Source of the DNA: Leptospira idonii
GTDB taxonomy: Bacteria; Spirochaetota; Leptospiria; Leptospirales; Leptospiraceae
NCBI RefSeq assembly: GCF_004770995.1
Contig: NZ_RQHW01000031.1
Coordinates: 1 to 64,000 of the forward strand
Reading direction: 5' to 3'
Length of the DNA: 64,000 nucleotides
In this document: piece after piece, positions 47,694-57,053 of the stretch
Position numbering within the stretch: position 1 is the first letter of the stretch
How the letters are laid out: each line of letters begins with the position of its first letter
Position numbers and translations under genes: made by a program
The notes under the pieces: generated by a model
Seen by the model: the letters and a program-made list of their open reading frames with translations, nothing else
Databases searched by the model: none
Told to the model about the DNA's origin: nothing

Positions 47694-48329
47694 ATGTTCA
47701 AAATCATCATTTCACTTATTTGTTCTTCTCTCCTTTTCTGCTCTCCTCCTTCTATCGTTGACCGTTCCGTTTCTTTTACAAGGAACTCTGCACCTAATAT
47801 ACCTTATGCTTCCGGATTGATTTTAGAAGACGGAACCATACTCACCGCCTTTCATGCAGTGATCGGAAATGAGAAGGAAATTAGAATCAGAACCGAAGAT
47901 AAAAAATTGGAGGAAGTGGAAATTTTATATATGGAATTTCTACTCGATCTGGCTCTTCTCAAACCTAAGAACATCAAACTCTCCTCTCCTCCTTTCTCTT
48001 CCAAAGCAAGAGAGGATTTACATCCGGGAGAAGAGATTTATATTTTCGGTTCTCCTTACGGATTGGATCATTCCTATCAAACCGGTTATATTTCTCATAC
48101 GAATCGATTGGGAGTCGATCCTACTTACCCTCAAATCCCTTTCATTCAAACTTTCGGCCTTTCTGATCCCGGCACTTCCGGTTCAGGTGTGTTTACCAAA
48201 AATGGTGAATTCATCGGAATCCAACGTTCTCATTTGGGTTACCAAACAGGAGGAAATTCGGGGCTGGTAATTCCCTCCGGGTTTATAAACGTTTTTTTGA
48301 AAAAGGCAAGAGAGAAAGTTTTTCCATGA
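47694..48329 (+). CDS. trypsin-like serine protease lipoprotein
   Basis: A 211-residue exported serine protease of the trypsin/HtrA fold without a PDZ domain. The catalytic triad is His54 (TAFHAV), Asp85 (LLDLALLK) and Ser162 (GTSGSGVF), each in typical surroundings. The signal peptide ends in lipobox SLLFC (Cys16), suggesting an envelope-anchored protease. The target is unknown. A strong hairpin lies over its probable ribosome binding site. Confidence 0.85.
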   Translation: MFKIIISLICSSLLFCSPPSIVDRSVSFTRNSAPNIPYASGLILEDGTILTAFHAVIGNEKEIRIRTEDKKLEEVEILYMEFLLDLALLKPKNIKLSSPPFSSKAREDLHPGEEIYIFGSPYGLDHSYQTGYISHTNRLGVDPTYPQIPFIQTFGLSDPGTSGSGVFTKNGEFIGIQRSHLGYQTGGNSGLVIPSGFINVFLKKAREKVFP

Positions 48330-48372
48330 TTTTTTAATTTTTAAGCCAAACTTTCTTTTCCGCAGATTCTAA

Positions 48373-48378
48373 TATAAT
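48373..48378 (+). promoter_or_regulatory. possible -10 box of the SDR gene
   Basis: TATAAT 21 bases before the ATG at 48399. The -35 region (ACTTTC at a 17-base spacing) is poor, so this is a weak call. Confidence 0.3.
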
Positions 48379-48398
48379 ACCGCTACGGAGAAATCAGA

Positions 48399-49103
48399 AT
48401 GATCCATAAAGACAGAGTCGCTCTTATTACGGGAGCCAATCGAGGAATCGGAAAACAAGTTGCCATCGACCTCGCCAAACAAGGTGTTATAGTGATCGTT
48501 ACTTCCAGAAACGAAGAGGAAGGTCAGGAAACTAGAAAGATCATAAAAGATTCGGGAGGAAAATCCGATTTCTTTCTATTGGATGTTTCTAAGGAAAAAA
48601 GTCTGATGGAACTTTACGAATTCATAGAAGGAAGTTACGGCAAACTGGAGATTCTAGTGAACAACGCAGGAATCTTTGCGGACAAAGGAAATTTCTTCGA
48701 AACGGGAAGAGAAGAAATGGTGCGTACTTTCGAAACCAATGTAATTGGTCCTCTTCGCCTCACTCAATTGTTTCTTCCTATGATGATGAAACATAACTTT
48801 GGTCGTATAGTAAATGTTAGCTCCGGGATGGGACAACTTTCCGATATGGACGCAGGTTACCCCGCCTACCGCATCTCAAAAACTTCGATCAATGCGCTTA
48901 CCAAAATGACTTTTGCGGAAACAAAAGGAAAAAATATAAAAGTGAATTCTGTCTGCCCAGGTTGGGTGAAAACGGATATGGGGGGTCCGAACGCCAGCCG
49001 CTCCATAGAACAAGGTGCGGAAACCATCGTATGGGCGGCACTTCTTCCCGATTCCGGCCCGAACGGAACTTTCCTCAGGGATAAAAAAGAAATTCCTTGG
49101 TAA
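48399..49103 (+). CDS. short-chain dehydrogenase/reductase
   Basis: A 234-residue classical SDR. The cofactor motif is TGANRGIG (11-18); NNAG lies at about 88-91, the catalytic Ser at 141-142 (NVSSGMGQ), and the Tyr157/Lys161 pair in YRISK. The sequence closely resembles the carbonyl-reductase-like group that takes NADPH. GGAG stands just upstream of the ATG. Substrate unknown. Confidence 0.9.
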   Translation: MIHKDRVALITGANRGIGKQVAIDLAKQGVIVIVTSRNEEEGQETRKIIKDSGGKSDFFLLDVSKEKSLMELYEFIEGSYGKLEILVNNAGIFADKGNFFETGREEMVRTFETNVIGPLRLTQLFLPMMMKHNFGRIVNVSSGMGQLSDMDAGYPAYRISKTSINALTKMTFAETKGKNIKVNSVCPGWVKTDMGGPNASRSIEQGAETIVWAALLPDSGPNGTFLRDKKEIPW

Positions 49104-49146
49104 CTCTAAATAAGGCAGGCTCAATTTACTGCCAGAAGGAAGTTGT

Positions 49147-49467
49147 CTATTCCTCTGAACTTCCTGACGAAAGAATACTTTTTAGCCCAAGCAACGCAAT
49201 TGCGGTACCAATGAAAAGCAAAGCAATTTTAAATACTCGTGATTCTGAACTGTTTTGAGCTTCTGCAAAAATTCTAATCTTTTCTACTTCTGCTTTCTCT
49301 ATATCATTTGCAGATTCAATTTCTTTCAAGCGAATCTCTTTAGAAGATTGTAGTTCAAACTCACGGCTTTTGATTTCGAGTTCACGATTTTTTGCTTCCT
49401 GAGTTTGAATGTCTAAGAATTTAGCAAATTGTGACTCTTTATCAGTATTCTGATTTTTATCGGACAT
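49147..49467 (-). CDS. coiled-coil membrane protein of unknown function
   Basis: A 106-residue protein with a long charged helix (about 15-75, rich in Glu/Lys with heptad-like Ile/Leu/Phe) and one C-terminal membrane segment (about 78-99, KIALLFIGTAIALLGLKSIL). It is tail-anchored, with most of the protein cytoplasmic if the usual orientation holds. The start lies four bases downstream of the stop of the 66-residue gene, so the two form a small unit. No family is recognised. Confidence 0.6.
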   Translation of the reverse strand: MSDKNQNTDKESQFAKFLDIQTQEAKNRELEIKSREFELQSSKEIRLKEIESANDIEKAEVEKIRIFAEAQNSSESRVFKIALLFIGTAIALLGLKSILSSGSSEE

Positions 49468-49471
49468 TCAA

Positions 49472-49672
49472 CTAACGTTTAAATTTTAGGTCTAAATATT
49501 TGTCCCAAGACATAGACTGAATTACTATTTTTTTACCTACCTGTTTGACTTTATGTACAGATTGAGGGTCTTCCATATATCTTTCGTGAAGCTCGGCAAG
49601 TCCTTTTTGGGCATTTTTATAGGCTTTGTCTGGTTTGAAAGAATGTCCTCGTAAGACTACTTTTAATGACAT
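49472..49672 (-). CDS. small basic protein, probably from a leaderless transcript
   Basis: A 66-residue basic protein (many Lys/Arg) with no signal or membrane segment. A sigma-70-type promoter on the minus strand lies immediately before the ATG, so the mRNA would begin at or next to the start codon. It may bind nucleic acid given its charge, but this is speculation. No family is recognised. Confidence 0.55.
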   Translation of the reverse strand: MSLKVVLRGHSFKPDKAYKNAQKGLAELHERYMEDPQSVHKVKQVGKKIVIQSMSWDKYLDLKFKR

Positions 49673-49678
49673 AGTATA

Positions 49679-49707
49679 ATTTTAAACAGCAGTTTCTAGC
49701 CTGTCAA
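49679..49707 (-). promoter_or_regulatory. sigma-70-type promoter with no leader before the 66-residue gene
   Basis: On the minus strand, TTGACA (49707-49702) and TAAAAT (49684-49679) are separated by 17 bases. Transcription would start about seven bases later, at the A of the ATG at 49672. Confidence 0.6.
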
Positions 49708-50400
49708 CTCGCAAAATTGAGTGTTCAATTTCGCTTGTGTAAGAAATTCCTTGGCAATTTCCGCGCAATGAGAGTATAATCTCCCCGCCCTGATTGATGG
49801 GAGGGGAACTAGACCCGCCACCCAATGGCTTCCGTTTATCATACCGCCTGATTTGCGTAAAGTGATAGTCGCATTTCCAAATTTTTTATTTCATTCTTTT
49901 CACCTTTCTGCCTAAATCTGTTCTTCGACCAGAGATATGGAGGGGAAGTCGCGAAGCGACCGGAGCGTGGCTACGCGGAGCCCGGAGTAGCTCGGGCCCC
50001 GAAGGGGCGGGCGCCTAACCTGAAAGGAAAAAATCGATTCGAGTGTTTTGGGCAGGTAGAAAAAACGAATTCGTTTGAGACTTTAGTGTGAGACATAATC
50101 TATTCCAAGAGACAGTCTGCCCCGCCTTAGGTTGTGATAAGGCCCAAGAAAGCTTCTTTCTGCTTTCTTTCTATTTCAAAAACTAACAGCTTTCTTAATT
50201 GATTGAGTTTTTAGTACTTTCCCCAAACCTAACAGGCTTTCCAGGGTACAGTCTGTACATCGTATAATTCTAGATTAGGTGAGATAAAATGATTTCTTTT
50301 TTCCAATGAATCGATTCCAATTCTAAAATTATAAAGTTTATCTACGTATTTAGTTGAGTGTGTCTTTCCGAAATTTAGACCCTTGGGGATAAAATGCTGC
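49708..50400. other. mostly non-coding stretch with a GC-rich repeat
   Basis: No convincing gene. It holds an imperfect GC-rich hairpin at about 49782-49808 (CTCCCCGCCC ... GGGAGGGG) and the GC-rich repeat at 49936-50026. The remainder is AT-rich, with no recognisable RNA gene. Confidence 0.5.
49936..50026 (+). repeat. GC-rich palindromic repeat, third copy
   Basis: A chain of small hairpins: GTCGC/GCGAC, GGCT-CGC-GAGCC, and GGGCCCC-GAA-GGGGC, ending GGGCGCCTAACCTGAAAGG. It shares GGAGCG, CCCCGAAGG-GC and GGGCGCC with the copy at 44113-44212 and the GCGCC-AAC end with the copy in the doc gene. Confidence 0.5.
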
Positions 50401-53400
50401 ATGAACTACAAAGAACTCTTTCCTGACTGGCTGGCCGACTCGAAAATTTATTATGCGACTCTGATCAATCTTTCCGGGGATATTCTTTATGCAAACGAAC
50501 ATTTCATCCGCAACTTTACCCCAAGCGGTCATGAGAACCCTAAAAACTCCCCTTTTCATATTTTAGTGCACCCTTCCGATCGCTCTCAATTCATCAAAGC
50601 GGTTCAAAAATGTACGCATGACCCCAAAACAGCGGTTCAATTCCGAAAACAATACGATCCTACTCATCCGGATAGATGGACGGATTGGGAACTCACCCAA
50701 TGCAAAGATGAAAAGGGGTCTTTATTGGGAATCATACAAGTTGGACACGATCTCAAAGAAGCCAAAGCAAGTGAGGAAAAAGCGAAGATAGAAACGGAAA
50801 CCTTGTTTCGCTCCACATTCGAACAAGCCGCTGCAGGAATCGTCCATTACTACCCCAGCGGAACCTGGATTCGCTCCAATAAACAATTTCAGGAACTGCT
50901 CGGTTATTCGGAAGAAGAACTCAAACACCTCAGCTTCAAAGACATCACCCACCCGGAAGATTATTATCTCAGTGAGAACTACCAACACGAGTTAGTGGAA
51001 GGTACCATCGATAAGTATTCCATAGAAAAACGTTTTATCAGAAAAAACGGAAACTACTTCTGGGGACTTGCTCATGTCTCTGCGGTTCACGATGAAAAAA
51101 ATCAATTCGACTATCTTGTGATGGTCATTCAAGATCTATCGGGAATCAAAACCATTGAGACCCGCCTAAAGGAAAGTGAAGATAAATTCGAAAAGGCATT
51201 TTTCACTAACCCCGCCTTTATGCTGATCTCCGACATCAACTCAGGAAAAATGATAGAAGCAAACTCCGCTTGGACGGAAATTTTCGGTTACACTTTAGAA
51301 GAGACCATCGGAAAAACGGCAATCGAATTAGGAATCATTTCGGAAAAATTAAGAAACGAATTGTACGACATCATCAGAAAGGATAAGAAGGTTACAAATA
51401 TCGAACTGACCATCAGCGACAAGTTCGGTCTTCCCAAAGTAATCCTTTACTCCTCCGAACTTTTCACTTATAAAGACGATGATTACGTACTGACTACCGG
51501 TATTGACATCACAGAAAGAAGACAACTTCAGGAAGAACTTCTCTCGGAAAAACAAAGGCTACAGAACATTCTCGAAGGTGCGAATGTGGGCGCCTGGGAA
51601 TGGAACCTTACGACAGGAGAGACTCTTTTCGACGAACGATGGGCGGCGATGTTAGGCTATAAACTGGAAGAGCTGGGAGAAGCAGGTTTCAACACTTTGG
51701 AAAAGTTCACCTTCGAAGAAGATCTGGAAAGAATCAATCGAATCATAGAAAAACACATCGCCGGCGAAATCCCTTATTACGAAGCGGAATTTCGCGTAAA
51801 ACATAAATTAGGTCATACTGTCTGGGTTCTGGACAGGGGAAAAATAACAAAATGGTCGGAAGACCGCAAACCACTGCTTATGTCCGGCACCCAACAAGAC
51901 ATCAGCGACCGTAAACGATACGAAGCCTCTCTCATCAAAAACGAAATTCGCTTGAGGACCATTTTGGAAACGATTCTGGATGCGGTCTTGATCATCGACC
52001 AGAAAGGAACCATTCAAAAATGCAATCTGGCGACGGAAAAAACATTCGGATATCATGAATCGGAACTCATCGGCCAAAATGTCAACATACTGATGCCGGA
52101 ACCGGACCATTCCCAGCACGACCAATATCTGGACAGCTATCGGCTTACAGGCGTGAAACGAATCATCGGTTACGGAAGACAAATCACAGGAAAAAGAAAA
52201 AACGGAGAATTATTTCCCGCCGATCTTGCTGTCACCGAATGGGAGTTTTCCGGCCAAACTTATTTTACAGGAACCATCCGAGACATTACCAATAAAATCA
52301 AAGTGGAAGAGCAACTGAAACAATCCCAAAAACTGGAAGCCCTCGGCCAAATCTCAGGAGGAATCGCCCACGATTTTAATAATATATTGACGATCGTCAG
52401 CGGGAACTTGGAACTCATCGAAAGAAAAATGAACGGCGCCGAACATGGGATGGTGAAACAAATTGCCAACGCACAGAAGGCTGTGGAAAGAGGCGCCCTT
52501 CTCACTCAAAAACTTTTGGCTTTCGCAAGAAAACAACCTCTCACTCCCGGCATCTTTGAAATCAATCAAGTCCTCTGGAATATGAGCGAAATTCTGGAAC
52601 GAGTTTTAGGAAAACATATCGATATCAAATTCAAACTGAACGAAGAACCTTTGTATGTTTATCTGGATAAAAACGATTTGGAAAATTCAATTTTGAATTT
52701 GGCGATCAATGCCAGGGATGCGATGGAAAATTCCGGCAATCTAATCATTATTACCGATAAAGTTTCCAGAAACATTCTTCCTGAACTGCAAAACTCGGAA
52801 GGAATTGCCGATTCTTTCGTGGAGATCGCAGTCATCGATACGGGCAGAGGAATCCCCCCCGAAAATATCTCCAAAATCTACGAACCTTTTTTCACTACCA
52901 AAGAAGCAGGCAGAGGTACTGGTCTCGGCCTTTCCACGATCTACAGTTTCGTAAAACATTTCGGAGGACAAATCAAAGTCTACAGCGAAGTGGATGTCGG
53001 TACTTGTTTCAAACTCTATCTTCCTCTTACCGTAAAGTCTGATAAAAAGGAAGAACCGGAAGCGGAAGAAACGATTCAGGAATCGGGAGTTCCCAAAAAA
53101 TACAAAGGCAAAGTATTATTAGTTGATGATGAGGTGAATATATTGGACATAGCGAAAGAACTTTTGGATGATCTGGGTTTTCAAACGGTTACGGCAACCT
53201 CCGCACAGGAAGCACTGGAAGTGTTATCCATCCGTAAAATGGATCTTTTGATCAGCGATATTATGATGCCGGGGAAGGTGGACGGACTGGGTCTTGCGGA
53301 AATAGTTAAAGTAGAATATCCGAATATTAAGATTATACTAACATCTGGTTTTCCAGGGGATTTGAGAAAAAGAGAATATACGGATCTGTCCAATTTTAAT

Positions 53401-53466
53401 TTTCTCAACAAACCCTATAAATCCAAGGAATTGGAAGAACTCATAAAGCAAGTGATGGGCAAATGA
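50401..53466 (+). CDS. PAS-rich hybrid histidine kinase
   Basis: About 1021 residues from the ATG at 50401; a TTG six codons earlier is also open. At least four PAS/PAC domains occupy the first 630 residues (for example EELKHLSFKDITHPEDY, VMVIQDLSGIK, SGTQQDISDRKR, NVNILMPEPDHSQHD). The kinase core has phospho-accepting His657 (GGIAHDFNNILT) and ATP-binding motifs DTGRGIP and GTGLGLS. The C-terminal receiver has Asp953 (LLISDIMMPG). No membrane segment is visible, so it senses internal signals such as redox or ligands through PAS. The REC-EAL gene follows after one base. Confidence 0.92.
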   Translation: MNYKELFPDWLADSKIYYATLINLSGDILYANEHFIRNFTPSGHENPKNSPFHILVHPSDRSQFIKAVQKCTHDPKTAVQFRKQYDPTHPDRWTDWELTQCKDEKGSLLGIIQVGHDLKEAKASEEKAKIETETLFRSTFEQAAAGIVHYYPSGTWIRSNKQFQELLGYSEEELKHLSFKDITHPEDYYLSENYQHELVEGTIDKYSIEKRFIRKNGNYFWGLAHVSAVHDEKNQFDYLVMVIQDLSGIKTIETRLKESEDKFEKAFFTNPAFMLISDINSGKMIEANSAWTEIFGYTLEETIGKTAIELGIISEKLRNELYDIIRKDKKVTNIELTISDKFGLPKVILYSSELFTYKDDDYVLTTGIDITERRQLQEELLSEKQRLQNILEGANVGAWEWNLTTGETLFDERWAAMLGYKLEELGEAGFNTLEKFTFEEDLERINRIIEKHIAGEIPYYEAEFRVKHKLGHTVWVLDRGKITKWSEDRKPLLMSGTQQDISDRKRYEASLIKNEIRLRTILETILDAVLIIDQKGTIQKCNLATEKTFGYHESELIGQNVNILMPEPDHSQHDQYLDSYRLTGVKRIIGYGRQITGKRKNGELFPADLAVTEWEFSGQTYFTGTIRDITNKIKVEEQLKQSQKLEALGQISGGIAHDFNNILTIVSGNLELIERKMNGAEHGMVKQIANAQKAVERGALLTQKLLAFARKQPLTPGIFEINQVLWNMSEILERVLGKHIDIKFKLNEEPLYVYLDKNDLENSILNLAINARDAMENSGNLIIITDKVSRNILPELQNSEGIADSFVEIAVIDTGRGIPPENISKIYEPFFTTKEAGRGTGLGLSTIYSFVKHFGGQIKVYSEVDVGTCFKLYLPLTVKSDKKEEPEAEETIQESGVPKKYKGKVLLVDDEVNILDIAKELLDDLGFQTVTATSAQEALEVLSIRKMDLLISDIMMPGKVDGLGLAEIVKVEYPNIKIILTSGFPGDLRKREYTDLSNFNFLNKPYKSKELEELIKQVMGK

Positions 53467-53467
53467 A

Positions 53468-54652
53468 ATGGAAATCAATACTGCGTTAATACTAGATGAT
53501 GAGCCCGATTTAAACGAATTCCTTGCGGACGTATTCAAGGAACTGGGAATCGATGATGTCATTCAGCTGACAAAGTCTACGGATCTCTTCGAATCCTACT
53601 CCCCTAAAATCGATCTCATTACCATCGATTTATTTATGCCGGACGTGGATGGAGTGGAGATTCTGCGTTATTTGGGAGAAGCCAAATCGGAAGCCTTTAT
53701 CGTTCTGATGAGCGGTCACAGCCAATCCGTGCTTGCCAGTGCGGAAAGAGTTGCAAAAGCGTACGGATTGAACGTATTGGGAACCCTTAGTAAACCGTTT
53801 TCCATAGCTCAAATCGCCAACCTGATCGCCCAAGCGGGCAAGATGACAAAAAAAGCGAACAAAACGGAAAAAAAAGAATTCACTTTCTCAAAAGAAGACA
53901 TCTTGGATGCGATCCAAAAAAAACAAGTCGTTCTTTACTACCAGCCACAGATCAATCTCAAAACAAAGGAAATCGTGGGATTTGAAGCGCTTGTTAGATG
54001 GCTTCACCCGGATCTAGGTATTATTTTTCCGGATCAGTTCCTTCCTTTCGTTTCCAAATACAATGTCCTGGGAGAACTCACCAAACACCTACTCAACGAA
54101 GCTTGCAGTTTTTTCGGAGATTTGATCAAAAAAGGAATCAACAAAAGGGTTTCCGTGAACGTTTCCGTCTTCGATCTTGTGGACACTTCCATGCCCGAAG
54201 ACATCATTCAGTTGATGCAGCAGCATTCTTTGATGTCGAACCAAATCATCATAGAACTCATTGAAACGGGGAAATTAGAAGGTTATCCTAAAGCTTTGGA
54301 AATTTTAACCAGACTTTGTATGAAAGGAATCGGCCTCTCTATCGACGATTTCGGAACGGGTTTTTCTTCCTTGGATCAATTGAGCAAAGCTCCTTTCACA
54401 GAATTGAAAATCGATAAAGGTTTCGTATTCGATCTTTTAAAAAACCCGAACACAAAATCGATCATCGGCTCTACAGTGCATCTGGCGGAAAAACTGAATA
54501 TGGAAGTGGTTGCGGAAGGAATCGAAAATAAAGAAACACGCAACCTTCTCAAAGAACTGGGAGTACACATCGGCCAAGGTTATTATTTCAGTGTACCTCT
54601 GCCTGCTTCAGGAGTGATGGGTTTTATAGAGAATTTTCACTACGCAGACTAA
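53468..54652 (+). CDS. response regulator with EAL cyclic-di-GMP phosphodiesterase domain
   Basis: A 394-residue REC-EAL protein. The receiver has the phospho-accepting Asp54 (TIDLFMPDVDG). The EAL domain has the active-site set: GFEALVRW (EAL), NVSVFDL, ELIETG, IDDFGTGFSSL (paired Asp), ELKIDKGF and AEGIENKE, all needed for metal binding and hydrolysis, so it looks active against c-di-GMP. It starts one base after the hybrid kinase, its likely phospho-donor. Confidence 0.92.
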   Translation: MEINTALILDDEPDLNEFLADVFKELGIDDVIQLTKSTDLFESYSPKIDLITIDLFMPDVDGVEILRYLGEAKSEAFIVLMSGHSQSVLASAERVAKAYGLNVLGTLSKPFSIAQIANLIAQAGKMTKKANKTEKKEFTFSKEDILDAIQKKQVVLYYQPQINLKTKEIVGFEALVRWLHPDLGIIFPDQFLPFVSKYNVLGELTKHLLNEACSFFGDLIKKGINKRVSVNVSVFDLVDTSMPEDIIQLMQQHSLMSNQIIIELIETGKLEGYPKALEILTRLCMKGIGLSIDDFGTGFSSLDQLSKAPFTELKIDKGFVFDLLKNPNTKSIIGSTVHLAEKLNMEVVAEGIENKETRNLLKELGVHIGQGYYFSVPLPASGVMGFIENFHYAD

Positions 54653-54736
54653 ACAAGAACGAATCGGTTTTCTCATTTACAAAGCATCTTTTTAGGTATA
54701 TACTTATCCAAGTTTACCAGAAATAAAGGTGGAGTT

Positions 54737-57007
54737 GTGAATCGAAAAAGCCTATTCTGGGAGCTTACCCTCAAACTGGAAGCGTTCACCCATACCGTTC
54801 CCGTTCCGTTCGCTGTGTATTATGCAATCATCACTCAAAAGATGGAGACGGAAAAATGGGTGATTTTCGTCGCCCTCTGTCTCTTTTTTGCGACCGCCAT
54901 CGGCATCTTAGGAACCATCCTTCGTTATTTTCTAATCAATCATCTCTTTCATCAAATCGAAAGAATCAACATCGAAGATCAATCTTCCAACATCGAATTC
55001 ACTTTCCAAGACAGAGACTTTGCCAAATCGGTTAAATTATATATCTTCAAATACCCTCTGATCGAGGGAATCATCATCGTCATTCGATGGTTTGCAGGGG
55101 TCATCCCCATCGTTACTTTGTATACATATATCGTTGAATACACTCCTTCCGTAGTGCGTTCGGGTATTTTTACCATTGCGATGATTCCCCCTATCTCTTT
55201 CGTTACATACTACTTCATCACCGAAAACTCCTTACGAGGGTTATTCGAACTTCCTCAAATCAAAAACGTGGAGATCAAACCTTCCGACATCCCCAAATTC
55301 GATTACTTCAAAAGGATCGTTCTGGCTTTTTTCAGTTTGGCAGCTCTACCTGTTTCCGTTTTATCTTATTTACTCTACTCGATTGCGAAAGGGGAAACGA
55401 TGGTGGAAGAACCTTTGATTCCCATCGTCATCGTATCCTGCATTTTCGTAATCCCTCTTTTCGTTTGTTCCTATATAGTCGCAAAAACAGTAAAACAAGG
55501 ATTAACCGAAACAAGTAGATCCTTGGATGAACTTGCCAAAGGAAACTTCAACGTAGTAGTCACTCCCACTTCGGGAGACGATTTCGGCCAACAGGCTTTT
55601 TATATGAGCAACATCATCCAAAAGCTGAGAGGGATGTACGACGAAATCAAAACCTTGAACGAAGGTTTGGAAGAAAAAGTCAACTTACGAACGGAAGAAT
55701 TGAACCGCTCTCTGCAGGAAGTTCGGAAACTCAAGTTCCAACAAGACGGAGACTATTTCCTCACCTATCTACTATTAAGTCCTTTAGGAATCAAAGATGC
55801 ATCCAGCAAACTGGTATCCGTCGATTTTCTTTTGAAACAAAAAAAGAGATTCGAGTTTAAGGAAAAGGAATATGAAATCGGAGGAGACATCAACGTTTCC
55901 CACATCATTCATCTGCAGGGGAAAAAATACATACTCTTCGTCAATGCGGACGCAATGGGAAAGTCCATGCAGGGTGCGGGAGGAGCTTTGGTGTTCGGAG
56001 CCGTGTTTCAGTCCATCGTACAAAGAACGAAAAACAATTCCAATTTTCAAGATCTAACACCGGAAAGTTGGTTGATTTCCAGTTTCCAGGAAATGCATCG
56101 CATCTTCGAAGCGTTCGACGGAACCATGCTGGTCTCTCTTGTGATCGGTCTCATCGAAGAAAAAACGGGACTTATGCATTTTTTAAACGCAGAACACCCT
56201 TGGATGGTTTTGTACAGAGACGGAAAAGCTTCTTATCTGCAAGCGGATGCTTCTTATCGAAAATTGGGAACCTTGGGTGCGGAACCGATCCTTTTGACGA
56301 AAGAGTTTCAGCTTCTTCCCGGAGATGTGATTTTTGCAGGCTCCGACGGAAAAGACGACATCCTTCTTCCCGAAGAAGGAACCGATTGGGAAATCAATCT
56401 GGATGAAAACTTCATCTTGAAGATCATCGAATTGTCCAAAGGAAATTTAAAAGAGATCTTAAAATCGATCGAAGAAAAAGGGGAAGTGATCGATGACTTC
56501 TCTCTGATCCGCCTAGGATATTTGGAAGAAGTTCCGCAGAAAACGGGGATCTCTTCCGAAGGAAAACTTAAATTCCGTAAGGCGAAGAAATTATACACCA
56601 AAGGAAGTTTTTCCGAATCCATTCAAGTGTTACTCGATCTTATGGAAACGGAACCGAATGCAAGTTCCAAACTGCACAAAGATCTTTCCAAATTATATTA
56701 TAAGATAGGCAACTATTCCAAAGCTCAGGAACACCTGGAAGTGTATCTCATTTCTTATCCGGAAGACGATGAATTTCTCTACTTCAGTTCCAAGGTTTTT
56801 AAAAAATCGGGTAAGTTTGCGGAAGCAATCGAGTTGGGAGAAAAAGTGCGCAATAGGTCTCCGAAAAAGATAAAGTATCTCATCCATCTTTTCCATCTCT
56901 ATCTCAAACTTCCCGATAAAAGAAAGGCGGGTGAAATTCTCTCTCATCTGGCGATTTTAAAATATCCCAAGGAAGAATTAGCGATTCTTTCCGATTCCCT
57001 AAAATAA
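54737..57007 (+). CDS. membrane SpoIIE-type phosphatase with HAMP and TPR region
   Basis: A 756-residue membrane protein with a GTG start and a strong AAAGGTGGAG site. About six membrane segments (residues 10-250) precede a HAMP-like linker and coiled coil (ELAKGNFNVVVTPTSGDDFG). A PP2C/SpoIIE-like domain follows (about 380-600; GGDINVSHI, NADAMGKSMQGAGG and FAGSDGKDD, where D residues would bind metal). The end (about 610-750) reads as three to four TPR-type helix pairs. Such proteins dephosphorylate anti-sigma antagonist proteins; the partner is not encoded here. Confidence 0.82.
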   Translation: MNRKSLFWELTLKLEAFTHTVPVPFAVYYAIITQKMETEKWVIFVALCLFFATAIGILGTILRYFLINHLFHQIERINIEDQSSNIEFTFQDRDFAKSVKLYIFKYPLIEGIIIVIRWFAGVIPIVTLYTYIVEYTPSVVRSGIFTIAMIPPISFVTYYFITENSLRGLFELPQIKNVEIKPSDIPKFDYFKRIVLAFFSLAALPVSVLSYLLYSIAKGETMVEEPLIPIVIVSCIFVIPLFVCSYIVAKTVKQGLTETSRSLDELAKGNFNVVVTPTSGDDFGQQAFYMSNIIQKLRGMYDEIKTLNEGLEEKVNLRTEELNRSLQEVRKLKFQQDGDYFLTYLLLSPLGIKDASSKLVSVDFLLKQKKRFEFKEKEYEIGGDINVSHIIHLQGKKYILFVNADAMGKSMQGAGGALVFGAVFQSIVQRTKNNSNFQDLTPESWLISSFQEMHRIFEAFDGTMLVSLVIGLIEEKTGLMHFLNAEHPWMVLYRDGKASYLQADASYRKLGTLGAEPILLTKEFQLLPGDVIFAGSDGKDDILLPEEGTDWEINLDENFILKIIELSKGNLKEILKSIEEKGEVIDDFSLIRLGYLEEVPQKTGISSEGKLKFRKAKKLYTKGSFSESIQVLLDLMETEPNASSKLHKDLSKLYYKIGNYSKAQEHLEVYLISYPEDDEFLYFSSKVFKKSGKFAEAIELGEKVRNRSPKKIKYLIHLFHLYLKLPDKRKAGEILSHLAILKYPKEELAILSDSLK

Positions 57008-57053
57008 TTTTCCTATCCTTCCATACACGTAGTCAGATACAAAGTAATCTTAG

